The notes below the pieces were generated by a model. That model saw nothing but the letters and a program-made list of their open reading frames with translations. It did no database searches and was not told where the DNA came from. From contig NZ_CP112866.1 of assembly GCF_026410085.1 (NCBI RefSeq), positions 930,001 to 994,000 of the forward strand: a stretch of DNA of 64,000 nt, written 5' to 3'. This DNA is from Pseudomonas quebecensis. GTDB lineage: Bacteria; Pseudomonadota; Gammaproteobacteria; Pseudomonadales; Pseudomonadaceae. Positions 20,991 through 34,612 of the stretch are shown here, in pieces. Position 1 is the stretch's first letter. Each line of letters starts with the position of its first letter. Both the position numbers and the translations under genes were made by a program.

Positions 20991-22063
20991 TGCAGCAACA
21001 GCGAGAGCCGTCCGCCTCGGAAAGCTACTTCTGGCCTAGTGTCTGGGCGATTGCCCTGCATGTCCTGGTGTTCGGCATGCTGTTCGTCAGCTTTGCCATG
21101 ACCCCGGACCTGCCGCCAGCCAAGCCGATCGTGCAGGCGACCCTGTATCAGCTGAAATCGAAAAGCCAGGCCACTACCCAGACCAATCAGAAGATTGCCG
21201 GGGAGGCCCAGAAGTCGGCTGCGCGCCAGACTGAAGTCGAGCAGATGGAACAGAAGAAGGTCGAGCAGGAAGCGGTGAAGGCTGCTGCGGAACAAAAGAA
21301 AGAAGAGGCGGCTCAAAAGGCCGAGGAATCGAAAAAGGCTGACGAAGCCAAGAAGGCCGACGAGGCGAAAAAGGCTGATGAAGCCAAGAAAGCCGAGAAA
21401 GCCGCCGAAGCTAAAAAAGCCGAAGAGAAACAATTGGCTGATATAGCCAAGAAGAAATCTGAAGAAGAAGCCAAGAAAGCTGCCGAGGAAGAGGCCAAGA
21501 AAAAGGCCGCTGAGGAAGCCAAGAAGAAGATAGTCGAAGACGCGAAGAAAAAAGCCGCCGAAGACGCCAAGAAAAAAGCTGAAGCAGACGAGGCGAAGAA
21601 GAAAGTCGCCGAAGACGCGAAGAAGAAAGCTGCCGCCGACGCCCAGAAGAAAAAGGCTCAGGAAGCAGCGCGCAAATCCGCCGAAGAGAAAAAGGCTCAG
21701 GCCTTGGCAGATTTGCTTTCGGATACGCCGCAGCGTCAGCAAGCCTTGGCCGATGAACGCGGTGATGAAGTCGCGGGCAGTTTCGACGACCTGATTCGGG
21801 CGCGGGCAGCGGAAGGTTGGACGCGTCCACCTTCGGCACGCAAAGGCATGACAGTAGTGCTGCAGATCGGCATGTTGCCGGACGGTACGGTGACTTCGGT
21901 CAGCGTCGCCAAGTCCAGTGGTGACGGTTCGTTCGACAGTTCGGCGGTTGCCGCAGTCAAGAATATTGGCCGGTTGACCGAGATGCAGGGAATGAAACCA
22001 AGCGACTTCGCTCCCTATCGTTCATTCAAGATGACATTCACACCTGAGGATCTAGCCTTGTGA
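20990..22063 (+). CDS. tolA: Tol-Pal system protein TolA
   Basis: A 357-aa protein that spans the periplasm and links the TolQR motor to Pal. A TM anchor (about residues 14-34) is followed by a very long Ala/Lys/Glu helix (about residues 60-250) built on repeated [15 protein letters not shown] units, then a globular domain III (about 258-357). Its stop overlaps the tolB GTG by 4 nt. Confidence 0.96.
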   Translation: MQQQREPSASESYFWPSVWAIALHVLVFGMLFVSFAMTPDLPPAKPIVQATLYQLKSKSQATTQTNQKIAGEAQKSAARQTEVEQMEQKKVEQEAVKAAAEQKKEEAAQKAEESKKADEAKKADEAKKADEAKKAEKAAEAKKAEEKQLADIAKKKSEEEAKKAAEEEAKKKAAEEAKKKIVEDAKKKAAEDAKKKAEADEAKKKVAEDAKKKAAADAQKKKAQEAARKSAEEKKAQALADLLSDTPQRQQALADERGDEVAGSFDDLIRARAAEGWTRPPSARKGMTVVLQIGMLPDGTVTSVSVAKSSGDGSFDSSAVAAVKNIGRLTEMQGMKPSDFAPYRSFKMTFTPEDLAL

Positions 22064-23361
22064 GAAACCTTCTTCGAGGAATGCTTGTCGTTATTTGCTG
22101 TATGGCAGGGATAGCGGCGGCGGATGAAAAGAACATCCTGGTCACCAGCGGCAGCGATCGGGCTACCCCGATCGCCGTAGTGCCGTTCGGTTGGCAGGGC
22201 GGCAGCGTATTGCCGGACGACATGGCTCAGATCGTCAGTGACGACCTGCGCAACTCCGGTTACTACGCACCGATTCCGAAAGGCAACATGATCAGCCAGC
22301 CGAACCAGGCCAGCGAAGTCGTGTTCCGTGACTGGAAAGCCGTCGGCGCCCAGTACCTGATGGTCGGCAACATTGTGCCGGCCGGCGGACGTCTGCAGAT
22401 CACGTACACGTTGTTCAACGTGGCGACAGAGCAGCAGGTCCTGACCGGCAGCGTGTCGGGTACCACCGATCAACTGCGGGATATGGCCCACTACATTTCA
22501 GACCAATCGTTTGAGAAACTGACCGGTATCAAGGGTGCCTTCTCGACGCGTCTGCTGTATGTGACGGCTGAACGTTTCTCCGTGGACAACACCCGCTACA
22601 CCTTGCAGCGTTCGGACTACGACGGCGCGCGCGCAGTGACGTTGCTGCAATCGCGTGAGCCGATCCTGTCGCCGCGCTTTGCGCCCGATGGCAAGCGTAT
22701 CGCCTATGTGTCTTTCGAACAGAAACGTCCGCGTATCTTTGTCCAGCACATCGATACCGGTCGCCGTGAGCAGATCACCAACTTCGAAGGCCTCAACGGT
22801 GCACCTGCCTGGTCGCCGGATGGTTCGCGCCTGGCGTTCGTGCTGTCCAAGGATGGCAACCCGGATATCTACGTGATGAACATGGCTTCGCGCCAGATCA
22901 CCCGTGTCACCAGCGGCCCGGGCATCAACACCGAACCGTTCTGGGGTAAGGATGGTTCGACTATCTACTTCACCTCCGACCGTGGCGGTAAGCCGCAAAT
23001 CTACAAGTCCAGCATTGGCGGTGGCGGTGCGGAGCGTGTGACCTTTATTGGTAACTACAACGCCAACCCTAAGCTTTCGGCCGATGAAAAGACGTTGGTG
23101 ATGATTCACCGTCAGGATGGTTTCACTAATTTCCGGGTTGCGGCCCAGGATTTGCAGCGCGGAACCGTAAAAATCCTTACAGATACCAACCTTGATGAGT
23201 CAGCCACTGTTGCGCCCAACGGCACCATGGTAATCTACGCCACCCGCCAGCAGGGCCGGGGAGTCTTGATGCTCGTGTCCATTAACGGACGCGTAAGGCT
23301 CCCGCTTCCTACCGCACAAGGCGAAGTCAGAGAACCATCCTGGTCCCCTTACCTGAACTGA
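22060..23361 (+). CDS. tolB: Tol-Pal system beta-propeller protein TolB
   Basis: A 433-aa periplasmic protein that binds Pal and TolA. Signal peptide about residues 1-21 (cut at AAA-DEKN); N-terminal alpha/beta domain about 25-160; six-bladed propeller with repeats such as [15 protein letters not shown] and [19 protein letters not shown] start inside the tolA stop. Confidence 0.97.
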   Translation: MRNLLRGMLVVICCMAGIAAADEKNILVTSGSDRATPIAVVPFGWQGGSVLPDDMAQIVSDDLRNSGYYAPIPKGNMISQPNQASEVVFRDWKAVGAQYLMVGNIVPAGGRLQITYTLFNVATEQQVLTGSVSGTTDQLRDMAHYISDQSFEKLTGIKGAFSTRLLYVTAERFSVDNTRYTLQRSDYDGARAVTLLQSREPILSPRFAPDGKRIAYVSFEQKRPRIFVQHIDTGRREQITNFEGLNGAPAWSPDGSRLAFVLSKDGNPDIYVMNMASRQITRVTSGPGINTEPFWGKDGSTIYFTSDRGGKPQIYKSSIGGGGAERVTFIGNYNANPKLSADEKTLVMIHRQDGFTNFRVAAQDLQRGTVKILTDTNLDESATVAPNGTMVIYATRQQGRGVLMLVSINGRVRLPLPTAQGEVREPSWSPYLN

Positions 23362-23416
23362 CGCGGCGCTACAAAAAGATTTGCTTAACACACTGGGGTT
23401 CATTAGGAGTTTCACG

Positions 23417-23917
23417 ATGGAAATGCTGAAGTTTGGTAAGTTTGCTGCTCTGGCTCTGGCTCTGTCCGTAGCCGTTGGTTGCTCGTCCAAAGGCGGCGAC
23501 AATGCCGGTGAAGGCGCAGCTGTTGATCCAAACGCTGGTTACGGCGCTAACACTGGTGCAGTTGACGGCTCCCTGAGCGAAGAAGCTGCTCTGCGCGCTA
23601 TCACCACTTTCTACTTCGAATACGACAGTTCGGACCTGAAGCCAGAAGCCATGCGCGCTCTGGACGTTCACGCGAAGGACCTGAAAGGTAACGGCGCTCG
23701 CGTTGTTCTGGAAGGTAACACCGACGAACGTGGTACTCGTGAGTACAACATGGCACTGGGCGAGCGTCGTGCGAAAGCCGTTCAACGCTACCTGGTCCTG
23801 CAAGGCGTTTCGCCAGCTCAGCTGGAACTGGTTTCCTACGGTAAAGAGCGTCCAGTTGCTACTGGCCACGACGAGCAGTCCTGGGCTCAAAACCGTCGCG
23901 TCGAACTGCGTAAGTAA
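23417..23917 (+). CDS. pal: Peptidoglycan-associated lipoprotein Pal (OprL)
   Basis: A 166-aa outer-membrane lipoprotein. The signal peptide ends in the lipobox VAVGC (Cys about 22). The OmpA-like domain (about 60-166) binds diaminopimelate through the motif [23 protein letters not shown] 23417 has TAGGAG 6 nt upstream. Codon use looks different from its neighbours (GCT, GTT rich), as in highly expressed genes. Confidence 0.97.
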   Translation: MEMLKFGKFAALALALSVAVGCSSKGGDNAGEGAAVDPNAGYGANTGAVDGSLSEEAALRAITTFYFEYDSSDLKPEAMRALDVHAKDLKGNGARVVLEGNTDERGTREYNMALGERRAKAVQRYLVLQGVSPAQLELVSYGKERPVATGHDEQSWAQNRRVELRK

Positions 23918-23923
23918 TTCGTC

Positions 23924-24760
23924 ATGCGAACGTGCCGTCGTGCTCTGACTGTATTGGCTCTCAGCCTCGCACCGCTTGCGGTGTGGGCTGCGGTTCCTGT
24001 GGAAGATAGCAACTCTGGCTATAACAATAGCGGGAGCAGTTATCCGCCGGCAGGTTATGGCACGAACGGCGCCTATGCTGGGGGGGCGGCTACGTCCGCC
24101 CCCTCGGCACAGGGCGAACTGTTCAATCAGCTGCAACGCATGCAGGATCAATTGGCGCAGCAGCAAGGCGCGATTGAAGTTCTGCAGAATCAAGTGAACC
24201 AGCTCAAGCAAGAAGGCCTGGAGCGATACCAGGATCTTGATCGACGCATAGGAGCCGGCGTTACACCTGCCGCTACTCCTGATAATTCTTCTGCCGGTGG
24301 CGCGCCAAGCGCTGCTGCCGGTGGTGCGGCAACGGGGGCCGCTGCTGCTGCTCAAGCTCCTGCCGCCAGCAGCGAACCGGGTGATCCGGCCAAGGAAAAA
24401 CTGTATTACGATGCAGCCTTCGACCTGATCAAAGCCAAGGACTTCGATAAGGCCAGCCAGGCCTTTACCGCATTCCTGCGCAAATACCCCAACAGCCAGT
24501 ACGCGGGTAATGCCCAATACTGGTTGGGCGAAGTCAACCTGGCAAAGGGTGATCTGCAGGGCGCGGGCCAGGCATTTGCCAAGGTCAGCCAACTGTACCC
24601 CAAACACGCCAAGGTGCCGGACTCGCTGTACAAACTCGCTGACGTAGAGCGCCGCCTGGGTCATACCGACAAGGTCAAAGGCATTCTGCAGCAGGTCGTA
24701 GCCCAATATCCGGGGACTTCCGCCGCTCAGTTGGCTCAACGGGATCTGCAGCGCCTGTAA
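23924..24760 (+). CDS. cpoB: Cell division coordinator CpoB (YbgF)
   Basis: A 278-aa periplasmic protein that couples Tol-Pal to peptidoglycan synthesis at division. Signal peptide about residues 1-22 (AVWA cut); a trimerising coiled coil about 60-110; a low-complexity Ala/Gly linker; TPR repeats about 150-278 (YYDAAFDLIKAKDFDKASQA). Six nt after pal; a terminator follows. Confidence 0.95.
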   Translation: MRTCRRALTVLALSLAPLAVWAAVPVEDSNSGYNNSGSSYPPAGYGTNGAYAGGAATSAPSAQGELFNQLQRMQDQLAQQQGAIEVLQNQVNQLKQEGLERYQDLDRRIGAGVTPAATPDNSSAGGAPSAAAGGAATGAAAAAQAPAASSEPGDPAKEKLYYDAAFDLIKAKDFDKASQAFTAFLRKYPNSQYAGNAQYWLGEVNLAKGDLQGAGQAFAKVSQLYPKHAKVPDSLYKLADVERRLGHTDKVKGILQQVVAQYPGTSAAQLAQRDLQRL

Positions 24761-24782
24761 GCGATGCTACCCGTTTAGAAGA

Positions 24783-24808
24783 AACCCGCGCCTGGCGCGG
24801 GTTTTTTC
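24783..24808 (+). terminator. Terminator of the tol-pal operon
   Basis: Hairpin CCCGCG cctgg CGCGGG followed by TTTTTT. Confidence 0.88.
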
Positions 24809-24915
24809 GTTAGAATCCACGCCCTTTTATGAAACACGCTTTCTGGGGCCTGCGCGTTGGCGGGGTTCCTTGAAGTGCCTGACGGAGGCGGACAGCCTGT
24901 TTAGCTGTTACGCCC

Positions 24916-25572
24916 GTGGCGACTATGCAAGACACATTACGTATTACCGAAGTTTTTTACTCGTTGCAGGGTGAAACGCGGACCGCTGGCCTGCCCACTG
25001 TGTTTGTACGGCTGACAGGTTGCCCGCTGCGTTGCCAATACTGTGACAGCGCTTACGCCTTCAGTGGCGGTACGGTGCGTACCCTCGACGACATCCTGGA
25101 ACAGGTTGCCGGCTTTAAGCCTCGCTATGTCTGTGTGACCGGTGGTGAGCCGTTGGCCCAGCCCAATGCCATCCCATTGCTTAAGCAATTATGCGATGCC
25201 GGGTATGAAGTGTCCCTGGAAACCAGCGGAGCCTTGGACATTTCCGCAGTCGACCCACGTGTCAGTCGCGTGGTCGACCTCAAGACCCCAGGCTCCAAGG
25301 AAGCTCATCGCAACCGTTACGAGAATATCGAGCTGCTGACGCCCAACGATCAGGTCAAGTTCGTTATCTGCTCTCGTGAGGATTATGACTGGGCGAACTC
25401 CAAGCTGATCCAATACGGTCTCGATCGTCGAGCTGGTGAAGTGCTGTTTTCGCCAAGTCACCACGACCTCAATGCCCGCGACCTGGCGGACTGGGTGGTG
25501 GCTGACAACCTGCCGGTGCGCTTGCAGTTGCAGTTGCACAAGTACCTGTGGAACGACGAGCCGGGTCGCTGA
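24916..25572 (+). CDS. queE: 7-carboxy-7-deazaguanine synthase QueE
   Basis: A radical SAM enzyme that converts 6-carboxytetrahydropterin to 7-carboxy-7-deazaguanine for queuosine. The 218-aa product has the cluster motif CPLRCQYC (CxxxCxxC) and the SAM-binding GGEPL. Start is GTG 24916 or ATG 24925; homologues begin MQDTLRITEVFYSLQGE, which favours 24925. In many pseudomonads queC follows here; in this window it does not. Confidence 0.93.
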   Translation: MATMQDTLRITEVFYSLQGETRTAGLPTVFVRLTGCPLRCQYCDSAYAFSGGTVRTLDDILEQVAGFKPRYVCVTGGEPLAQPNAIPLLKQLCDAGYEVSLETSGALDISAVDPRVSRVVDLKTPGSKEAHRNRYENIELLTPNDQVKFVICSREDYDWANSKLIQYGLDRRAGEVLFSPSHHDLNARDLADWVVADNLPVRLQLQLHKYLWNDEPGR

Positions 25573-25682
25573 GAGGGCGAAGAATTGCCGCAATTACAGC
25601 CTCAACGCGTTTTTTCTGATTTATTTGAAATAAGGTGTTGAATAATCCTTAGAAATCAGTATTATACGCGCCACCACACAGC

Positions 25683-25758
25683 GGGTCGTTAGCTCAGTTG
25701 GTAGAGCAGTTGGCTTTTAACCAATTGGTCGTAGGTTCGAATCCCACACGACCCACCA
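25683..25758 (+). tRNA. tRNA-Lys (anticodon UUU)
   Basis: A 76-nt cloverleaf. The acceptor arm GGGTCGT pairs with ACGACCC, the D arm is AGCTCAGTTGGTAGAGC, the anticodon loop CTTTTAA has TTT at 25716-25718, the T arm is TAGGTTCGAATCCCA, and CCA is encoded. Confidence 0.98.
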
Positions 25759-25775
25759 TTTTTAGCGGTTTAGAA

Positions 25776-25819
25776 AATCCGGAAGGCCCACGTAAGTGAG
25801 GATTTCCGGGTTTTTTTTT
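25776..25819 (+). terminator. Terminator after tRNA-Lys
   Basis: Inverted arms CCGGAA (25779-25784) and TTCCGG (25804-25809) followed by nine T. Confidence 0.75.
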
Positions 25820-26050
25820 GCCCTATGGAATCTTCCCGCAGCCAATATCACACGATGTGCATGCCCCGCGCCGCTTCGGCAGGCACCCGCGAATACTAGA
25901 TTAGGCTTTTGAATCCATTCGATATTCTGTAGCCTTGCGCTGCTTCACCCGTGCTTGATGAACAATCACTTCGTCCGGCGGCGCCCGAAGGGCTCCAGAG
26001 CCGGTGGTACACTCGACTTTCGCGCTACTGCGCCTGCAGGTCTTGCGAAC

Positions 26051-27109
26051 ATGACGCAGATTTCCGAACGCCTACTGGTTCAAGCCCACCTCGATGCCAA
26101 GCAGCCCAAGGCCCTCAGCGCCGATGAAGAGGCGAGCCTGCGTAGCGCCATCGCCGCCGAGCTCAAGGCTCAGGATGCGGTGCTGGTGGCCCATTTTTAC
26201 TGCGACCCGGTGATTCAGGCCCTGGCCGAAGAAACCGGTGGCTGTGTCTCCGATTCCCTGGAAATGGCCCGCTTCGGTGCCGCTCATCCGGCCAGGACCG
26301 TACTGGTCGCCGGCGTGCGTTTCATGGGGGAGACGGCCAAGATTCTCACCCCTGAAAAGCGCATTCTCATGCCCACACTGGAGGCGACCTGCTCGCTGGA
26401 CCTGGGGTGCCCGGTGGATGAGTTTTCAGCGTTTTGCGATCAGCACCCCGAGCGTACCGTGGTGGTGTATGCCAATACGTCAGCTGCGGTCAAAGCCCGG
26501 GCCGACTGGGTGGTGACCTCCAGTTGTGCGCTGGAAATCGTCGAGAGCCTGATGGACAACGGCGAGACCATCATTTGGGGCCCGGACAAGCACTTGGGCA
26601 CCTACATCCAGCGCCAGACCGGTGCGGACATGCTGTTGTGGGACGGTGCGTGCATCGTCCACGAAGAATTCAAGTCCAAGCAGTTGGAAGACATGAAGGC
26701 GCTGTATCCGGATGCAGCCATTCTGGTGCATCCCGAATCTCCGACGTCGGTGATCGAGCTGGCTGACGCGGTGGGCTCTACCAGCCAGTTGATCGCGGCG
26801 GCACAACGTTTACCGAACAAAACCTTTATCGTGGCGACCGACCGCGGCATCTTCTACAAGATGCAGCAGTTGTGCCCGGACAAAGTGTTTGTGGAGGCGC
26901 CTACGGCCGGTAACGGTGCTGCGTGTCGTAGTTGCGCACACTGCCCGTGGATGGCGATGAACACGCTGGAGCGCACCCTGCAGTGCCTGCGCGAGGGCAG
27001 CAACGAGATCTTCGTCGAGCCTTCCGTGATCCCCCACGCCGTGAGGCCGCTCAAGCGCATGCTGGATTTCACCCAGGCTGCACGCCTGAAGCTGGCCGGT
27101 AACGCATAG
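26051..27109 (+). CDS. nadA: Quinolinate synthase NadA
   Basis: A 352-aa enzyme that condenses iminoaspartate with dihydroxyacetone phosphate to quinolinate for NAD synthesis. It needs a 4Fe-4S cluster held by three Cys; candidates are in [19 protein letters not shown] and [11 protein letters not shown] 26051 gives the family start MTQISERLL; the frame is open upstream, but that part is Arg-rich and has no support. A plausible -10 (TACACT near 26008) lies upstream. Confidence 0.96.
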   Translation: MTQISERLLVQAHLDAKQPKALSADEEASLRSAIAAELKAQDAVLVAHFYCDPVIQALAEETGGCVSDSLEMARFGAAHPARTVLVAGVRFMGETAKILTPEKRILMPTLEATCSLDLGCPVDEFSAFCDQHPERTVVVYANTSAAVKARADWVVTSSCALEIVESLMDNGETIIWGPDKHLGTYIQRQTGADMLLWDGACIVHEEFKSKQLEDMKALYPDAAILVHPESPTSVIELADAVGSTSQLIAAAQRLPNKTFIVATDRGIFYKMQQLCPDKVFVEAPTAGNGAACRSCAHCPWMAMNTLERTLQCLREGSNEIFVEPSVIPHAVRPLKRMLDFTQAARLKLAGNA

Positions 27110-27125
27110 TCGAACGCGAAAAAAA

Positions 27126-27157
27126 CAGGGAGGGAGGGGCTTGCTCCTCCCGCATTT
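27126..27157. repeat. Degenerate REP sequence
   Basis: GGGAGGGAGGGGCTTGCTCCTCCCGC between the convergent nadA and RDD genes is a diverged copy of the REP family, with arms GGGAGG..GGCTTGC / CTCCTCCC. Confidence 0.7.
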
Positions 27158-27178
27158 TGAGCCCGTTCAGGCGGCGGG

Positions 27179-27667
27179 TTATCTTTTTTGCTTCGGAATC
27201 CGCACCAGCTGGGTGTCGGAATAGATGTCATGCCAGCTGCGTTTGTGCTTGTCGAACAGCGACCAGATAAACCCCAGCCCTACACACAACCACGACGCAA
27301 TTGACACCACAAAGCGCAGCAGCGCCTGCCACAGGCTGATCCGCGAGCCGTCGGCATTCTGCACGCGCACGCCCCACACCTGCATGCCCAGGGTCTGCCC
27401 GGAATGGGTCCAGAATTTGGCGAAAAACCCGAACAGTACAAATAACAGAATCGTCGACAGTAATGGGTCTCCATCCAATGCGCCGGATTCGGTAAGCGTG
27501 CGCATCCTGGCTTCACCCACGAACGCGATCCAGATCAGTTTGTAGATGAACGCAGTGACGATCATCAGTGCGGTGCACAACAGGAAGTCATAGAACATCG
27601 CTGCCAGACGACGGCCCAGGCCCACGGCGGGGAATTCGCCTTGGGGGCTCAGCAAGGGTTTGGACAT
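27179..27667 (-). CDS. RDD-family membrane protein
   Basis: A 162-aa inner-membrane protein. The RDD signature is LGRRLAAMFYDFLLCT, followed by three to four TM segments and a conserved GQTLGMQVWGVRVQNADG. Function unknown; some family members are linked to sodium/proton transport. Confidence 0.9.
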   Translation of the reverse strand: MSKPLLSPQGEFPAVGLGRRLAAMFYDFLLCTALMIVTAFIYKLIWIAFVGEARMRTLTESGALDGDPLLSTILLFVLFGFFAKFWTHSGQTLGMQVWGVRVQNADGSRISLWQALLRFVVSIASWLCVGLGFIWSLFDKHKRSWHDIYSDTQLVRIPKQKR

Positions 27668-27714
27668 GGCAGGGCTCTCGGAAGAAAAAAGCCATTTTAC
27701 GGAATTGCGCCCAT

Positions 27715-27749
27715 AAAAAAGCCCCTGATGTCATATCAGGGGCTTTTTG
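27715..27749. terminator. Bidirectional terminator, cold-shock gene / RDD gene
   Basis: Stem AAAGCCCCTGAT / ATCAGGGGCTTT with A-run and T-run on either side. Confidence 0.88.
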
Positions 27750-27761
27750 TCGCAGAGGGAA

Positions 27762-27974
27762 TCAGCCCTCTGCCTGAACTTCGTCAGCCTGCATGCCTTT
27801 CTGGCCTTGCACCGCAACGAAGGTCACTTTCTGGCCTTCTTTCAGGCTCTTGAAGCCGTTGCCCTGAATAGCGCGGAAATGCACGAACAGATCCGGACCG
27901 CTTTCTGGAGTGATAAAACCAAACCCTTTCTCGTCGTTAAACCACTTGACGGTACCGCTCTGACGATCAGCCAT
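27762..27974 (-). CDS. Cold-shock protein (CspA family)
   Basis: A 70-aa single cold-shock domain with RNP1 KGFGFI and RNP2 DLFVHF. It binds single-stranded RNA/DNA and melts RNA structure. An AAGGAAA ribosome site precedes the ATG. A roughly 400-nt untranslated upstream region suggests the long 5' leader usual for csp genes. Confidence 0.95.
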   Translation of the reverse strand: MADRQSGTVKWFNDEKGFGFITPESGPDLFVHFRAIQGNGFKSLKEGQKVTFVAVQGQKGMQADEVQAEG

Positions 27975-28370
27975 TTTCTTATTTCCTTGACGCTAAAAAA
28001 TTAATGACAGCCCCTTTCCACACGAAAGAGTACTGGGCTGGGTTGCAGGAAAGTAAGAGACGTCGAACGGGTTGTAGCACAACTACTTCAGCTACTGCCC
28101 AGGTCCAGGTTCCAAGCGACCCATGCAAACACAGTGGGCAAACTCTACGCCAACTAATGCGGAAAAAACAAGCCCCGCTCATAGCCCCGTGTTTGCTTGG
28201 CTTCGTGCCACTTCGATGAATATAAGTCCACAGGCTTATTCGATAGAATCACTCACTTGTTATAGGTCGAACCAAGTAATAATTCCTATCGTGAATGCAC
28301 TGTTATATGGCGGTCGCGTTACAGTTTAGTGCGCGTTTACGCGACCTCCGTTACTTATAGAAACAGTTAC
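27975..28370. other. Upstream region of the cold-shock gene
   Basis: About 400 nt between gcvT (ends 28371) and the cold-shock gene. It holds no supported gene and probably carries the csp promoter and long 5' leader. No terminator for the glycine operon could be seen here. Confidence 0.5.
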
Positions 28371-29495
28371 TCAGCCGCGATAGTAGCGCTGTGGCACAAA
28401 TGGCAATTTACTTACACGAACCGGCACCTTTTTCCCACGCACCAAGGCAAAGACTTGCGTGTCCAGAGCGGTGAAGGCGCTGTTCAGGTAACCCATGGCC
28501 AGGGGGGCGCCCAAGCTCGGGCCGAAGCCGCCGCTGCAGACATGGCCGATCACGGCGCCGTCTTCGCCGACCAGCTCAGCGCCTTCACGTACAGGCGTGC
28601 GCTCCTGAGGCAGCAGGCCCACGCGCTTGCGATCCACGCCGACTTGTTGCTGGGTGAAGATCCGATCAGCGCCCGGAAAACCGCCGGCACGCGCGCCGTC
28701 GGCGCGGCGTGCCTTGGAGATTGCCCATAGCAGGCTGGCTTCGATCGGCGTGGTCTCAGTATTCATGTCATGGCCGTAGAGGCACAGCCCGGCTTCCAGG
28801 CGCAGGGAATCGCGGGCGCCCAGGCCGATGGGTTGCACTTCGGTCTCGGCCAACAGGCTGCGCGCCAGGCTTTCGGCGCTCGCGGCCGGCACGGAAATTT
28901 CAAAACCGTCTTCGCCGGTGTAGCCGGAGCGGCTGACATAGCAATCCACACCCAGCAGGCGCACGGCGGCGAACTGCATAAACGTCATCCTGGTCACTTC
29001 CGGCGCCAGGCGCGCCAGCACCTTCACCGCCGCCGGGCCTTGCAGAGCCAGCAGGGCACGCTCTGCAAACAACGGCTCGATGGTGCATTGGTCGCCGATG
29101 TGCTTGCGCAGGTGAGCCAGGTCCTGATCCTTGCAGGCCGCGTTGACCACCAGGAACAGTTCGTCGTTACCCAGGTTCGCCACCATCAGGTCATCGAGGA
29201 TGCCACCCTGATCGTTGGTAAACATCGCGTAGCGCTGCATGCCCACCGGCAGGTCAATGATGTCGACCGGTACGAGGGTTTCCAGGGCCTTGGCGGCATT
29301 GGCGCCGGTCAGACGGATCTGACCCATGTGGGACACATCGAACAACCCGGCCTGATCACGGGTGTGCTGGTGTTCCTTCATCACACCCAGCGGGTATTGC
29401 ACCGGCATGTCGTAGCCGGCAAAGGGCACCATGCGGGCGCCAAGCTCGATGTGCAGGGCATGCAATGGGGTTTTCAACAGGGTTTCGGTGGACAT
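28371..29495 (-). CDS. gcvT: Glycine cleavage system aminomethyltransferase (T protein)
   Basis: A 374-aa tetrahydrofolate-dependent enzyme that releases ammonia and makes 5,10-methylene-THF from the aminomethyl group carried by GcvH. Motifs include [22 protein letters not shown] and [18 protein letters not shown]. Last gene of the operon gcvH-gcvP-sdaA-gcvT. Confidence 0.96.
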   Translation of the reverse strand: MSTETLLKTPLHALHIELGARMVPFAGYDMPVQYPLGVMKEHQHTRDQAGLFDVSHMGQIRLTGANAAKALETLVPVDIIDLPVGMQRYAMFTNDQGGILDDLMVANLGNDELFLVVNAACKDQDLAHLRKHIGDQCTIEPLFAERALLALQGPAAVKVLARLAPEVTRMTFMQFAAVRLLGVDCYVSRSGYTGEDGFEISVPAASAESLARSLLAETEVQPIGLGARDSLRLEAGLCLYGHDMNTETTPIEASLLWAISKARRADGARAGGFPGADRIFTQQQVGVDRKRVGLLPQERTPVREGAELVGEDGAVIGHVCSGGFGPSLGAPLAMGYLNSAFTALDTQVFALVRGKKVPVRVSKLPFVPQRYYRG

Positions 29496-29534
29496 GTTCA
29501 GCTCCTGAAAAACGTATTGCCGCGCCTTCGGGCG

Positions 29535-30911
<1,377 letters not shown>

Positions 30912-30936
30912 GAGTGGTTCTCCGGTTTCTTGTTAT

Positions 30937-31023
30937 AGGAGCAGCGGCAAGCTCCAAGCCACAAGCTGCAAGAAAGAGCCATTCGGCTTTTAACTTGCAG
31001 CTGGTAGCTTGCCGCTTACAACT
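30937..31023. repeat. Second type of REP-like palindrome between gcvP and sdaA
   Basis: Nested arms AGCGGCAAGCT (30943-30953) / AGCTTGCCGCT (31006-31016) and AGCTGCAAG / CTTGCAGCT enclose a small AAGAGCC attc GGCTTTT hairpin. A related element lies at about 54766-54850 after rluB. Confidence 0.75.
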
Positions 31024-31026
31024 GCT

Positions 31027-33867
<2,841 letters not shown>

Positions 33868-33877
33868 GGCGCGCTCC

Positions 33878-34261
33878 TCAGGCTTCAGCGTTGGCTTTGA
33901 TCAGGCGGTCGTACGCATCCTGATCCAACAGCTTAGCCACTGCATTGGCATCGGCCGGTTTAAAGCGGAAGAACCAACCTTCGCCCAGTGGGTCTTCATT
34001 GACCAGTTCCGGGCTGTCACTGAGTTTGTCGTTCACTTCGAGCACGTCACCGTCCAACGGCATGTACACGCCGCTGGCGGCTTTGACCGATTCGACGGTG
34101 GATGCTTCGGCGCCCTTATCGTAAGTCTGCAACTCCGGCAGTTGTACGAAAACCACATCACCCAGCGCGTTCTGAGCGAAAGCGGTGATGCCCACGGTGA
34201 CGCTGCCATCGGCTTCGGCGCGCAGCCATTCGTGATCTTCGGTAAAACGCAACTCGCTCAT
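33878..34261 (-). CDS. gcvH: Glycine cleavage system H protein
   Basis: A 127-aa lipoyl carrier. The lipoylated Lys is in [16 protein letters not shown]. First gene of the glycine operon, transcribed from the sigma-54 type promoter at 34323-34338. Confidence 0.97.
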   Translation of the reverse strand: MSELRFTEDHEWLRAEADGSVTVGITAFAQNALGDVVFVQLPELQTYDKGAEASTVESVKAASGVYMPLDGDVLEVNDKLSDSPELVNEDPLGEGWFFRFKPADANAVAKLLDQDAYDRLIKANAEA

Positions 34262-34322
34262 GCAAACTCCTCAGGGCCAGAATTCGTCTGGTGGACGGGA
34301 TTGGAATAATTAGGAGTTGCTT

Positions 34323-34338
34323 AGCAAAATCGCGGCCA
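34323..34338 (-). promoter_or_regulatory. Sigma-54 (-24/-12) promoter for gcvH
   Basis: Minus strand TGGCCGCGATTTTGCT, close to the consensus TGGCAC-N5-TTGC, with GG and GC elements in the right spacing. It lies about 60 nt before the gcvH start and downstream of the three operator sites, as expected for an enhancer-dependent promoter. Confidence 0.8.
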
Positions 34339-34402
34339 ATGTAATTTAATCTATAAAAACCAAAGGCTTAATAGAATTTGGCGGAAAGGGAGACGCTTTA
34401 GC

Positions 34403-34520
34403 TGTAGCGATTTCGCTACAGCTGGGCTGCTGAAAAAAAGCCTATGTGGATCAAAGCCTTGCATGGCGCGCAAAAAACAGGGTTGTAGCGATATCGTTAC
34501 GCTGTAGCGCTTTCAGTACA
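34403..34520. promoter_or_regulatory. Three 18-bp GcsR-type operator sites
   Basis: TGTAGCGATTTCGCTACA (34403-34420, a near-perfect palindrome), TGTAGCGATATCGTTACG (34484-34501) and TGTAGCGCTTTCAGTACA (34503-34520). The last two are 19 bp apart start to start; the first is 81 bp away. Three repeats of TGTAACG-N4-CG-type have been described as GcsR sites in P. aeruginosa; the match here is by my reading. Confidence 0.75.
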
Positions 34521-34560
34521 GTGAATGTCGTTCTCAGACCAAACCCTGGCAATGCACACA

Positions 34561-34582
34561 ATGTGGGAGGGGGCTTGCCGGT
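34561..34582. repeat. Single REP half
   Basis: GTGGGAGGGGGCTTGCC without its inverted partner, just downstream of the gcsR-like gene stop. Confidence 0.7.
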
Positions 34583-34612
34583 GTTCCATAGTCAACTCCC
34601 CTGCACCCGATG

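Larger units (their letters stand above)
34262..34612. other. Regulatory region of the glycine cleavage operon
   Basis: This 351-nt region between the regulator and gcvH holds, on the minus strand going towards gcvH: a REP half copy (34561-34580), three 18-bp sites (34403-34520), and a -24/-12 promoter (34323-34338). No gene is seen. Confidence 0.85.

Noticed and set aside
25955..26050. N-terminal extension of NadA
   Set aside because: Open frame upstream of the family start but Arg/Gly-rich and unlike NadA; ATG 26051 fits homologues.
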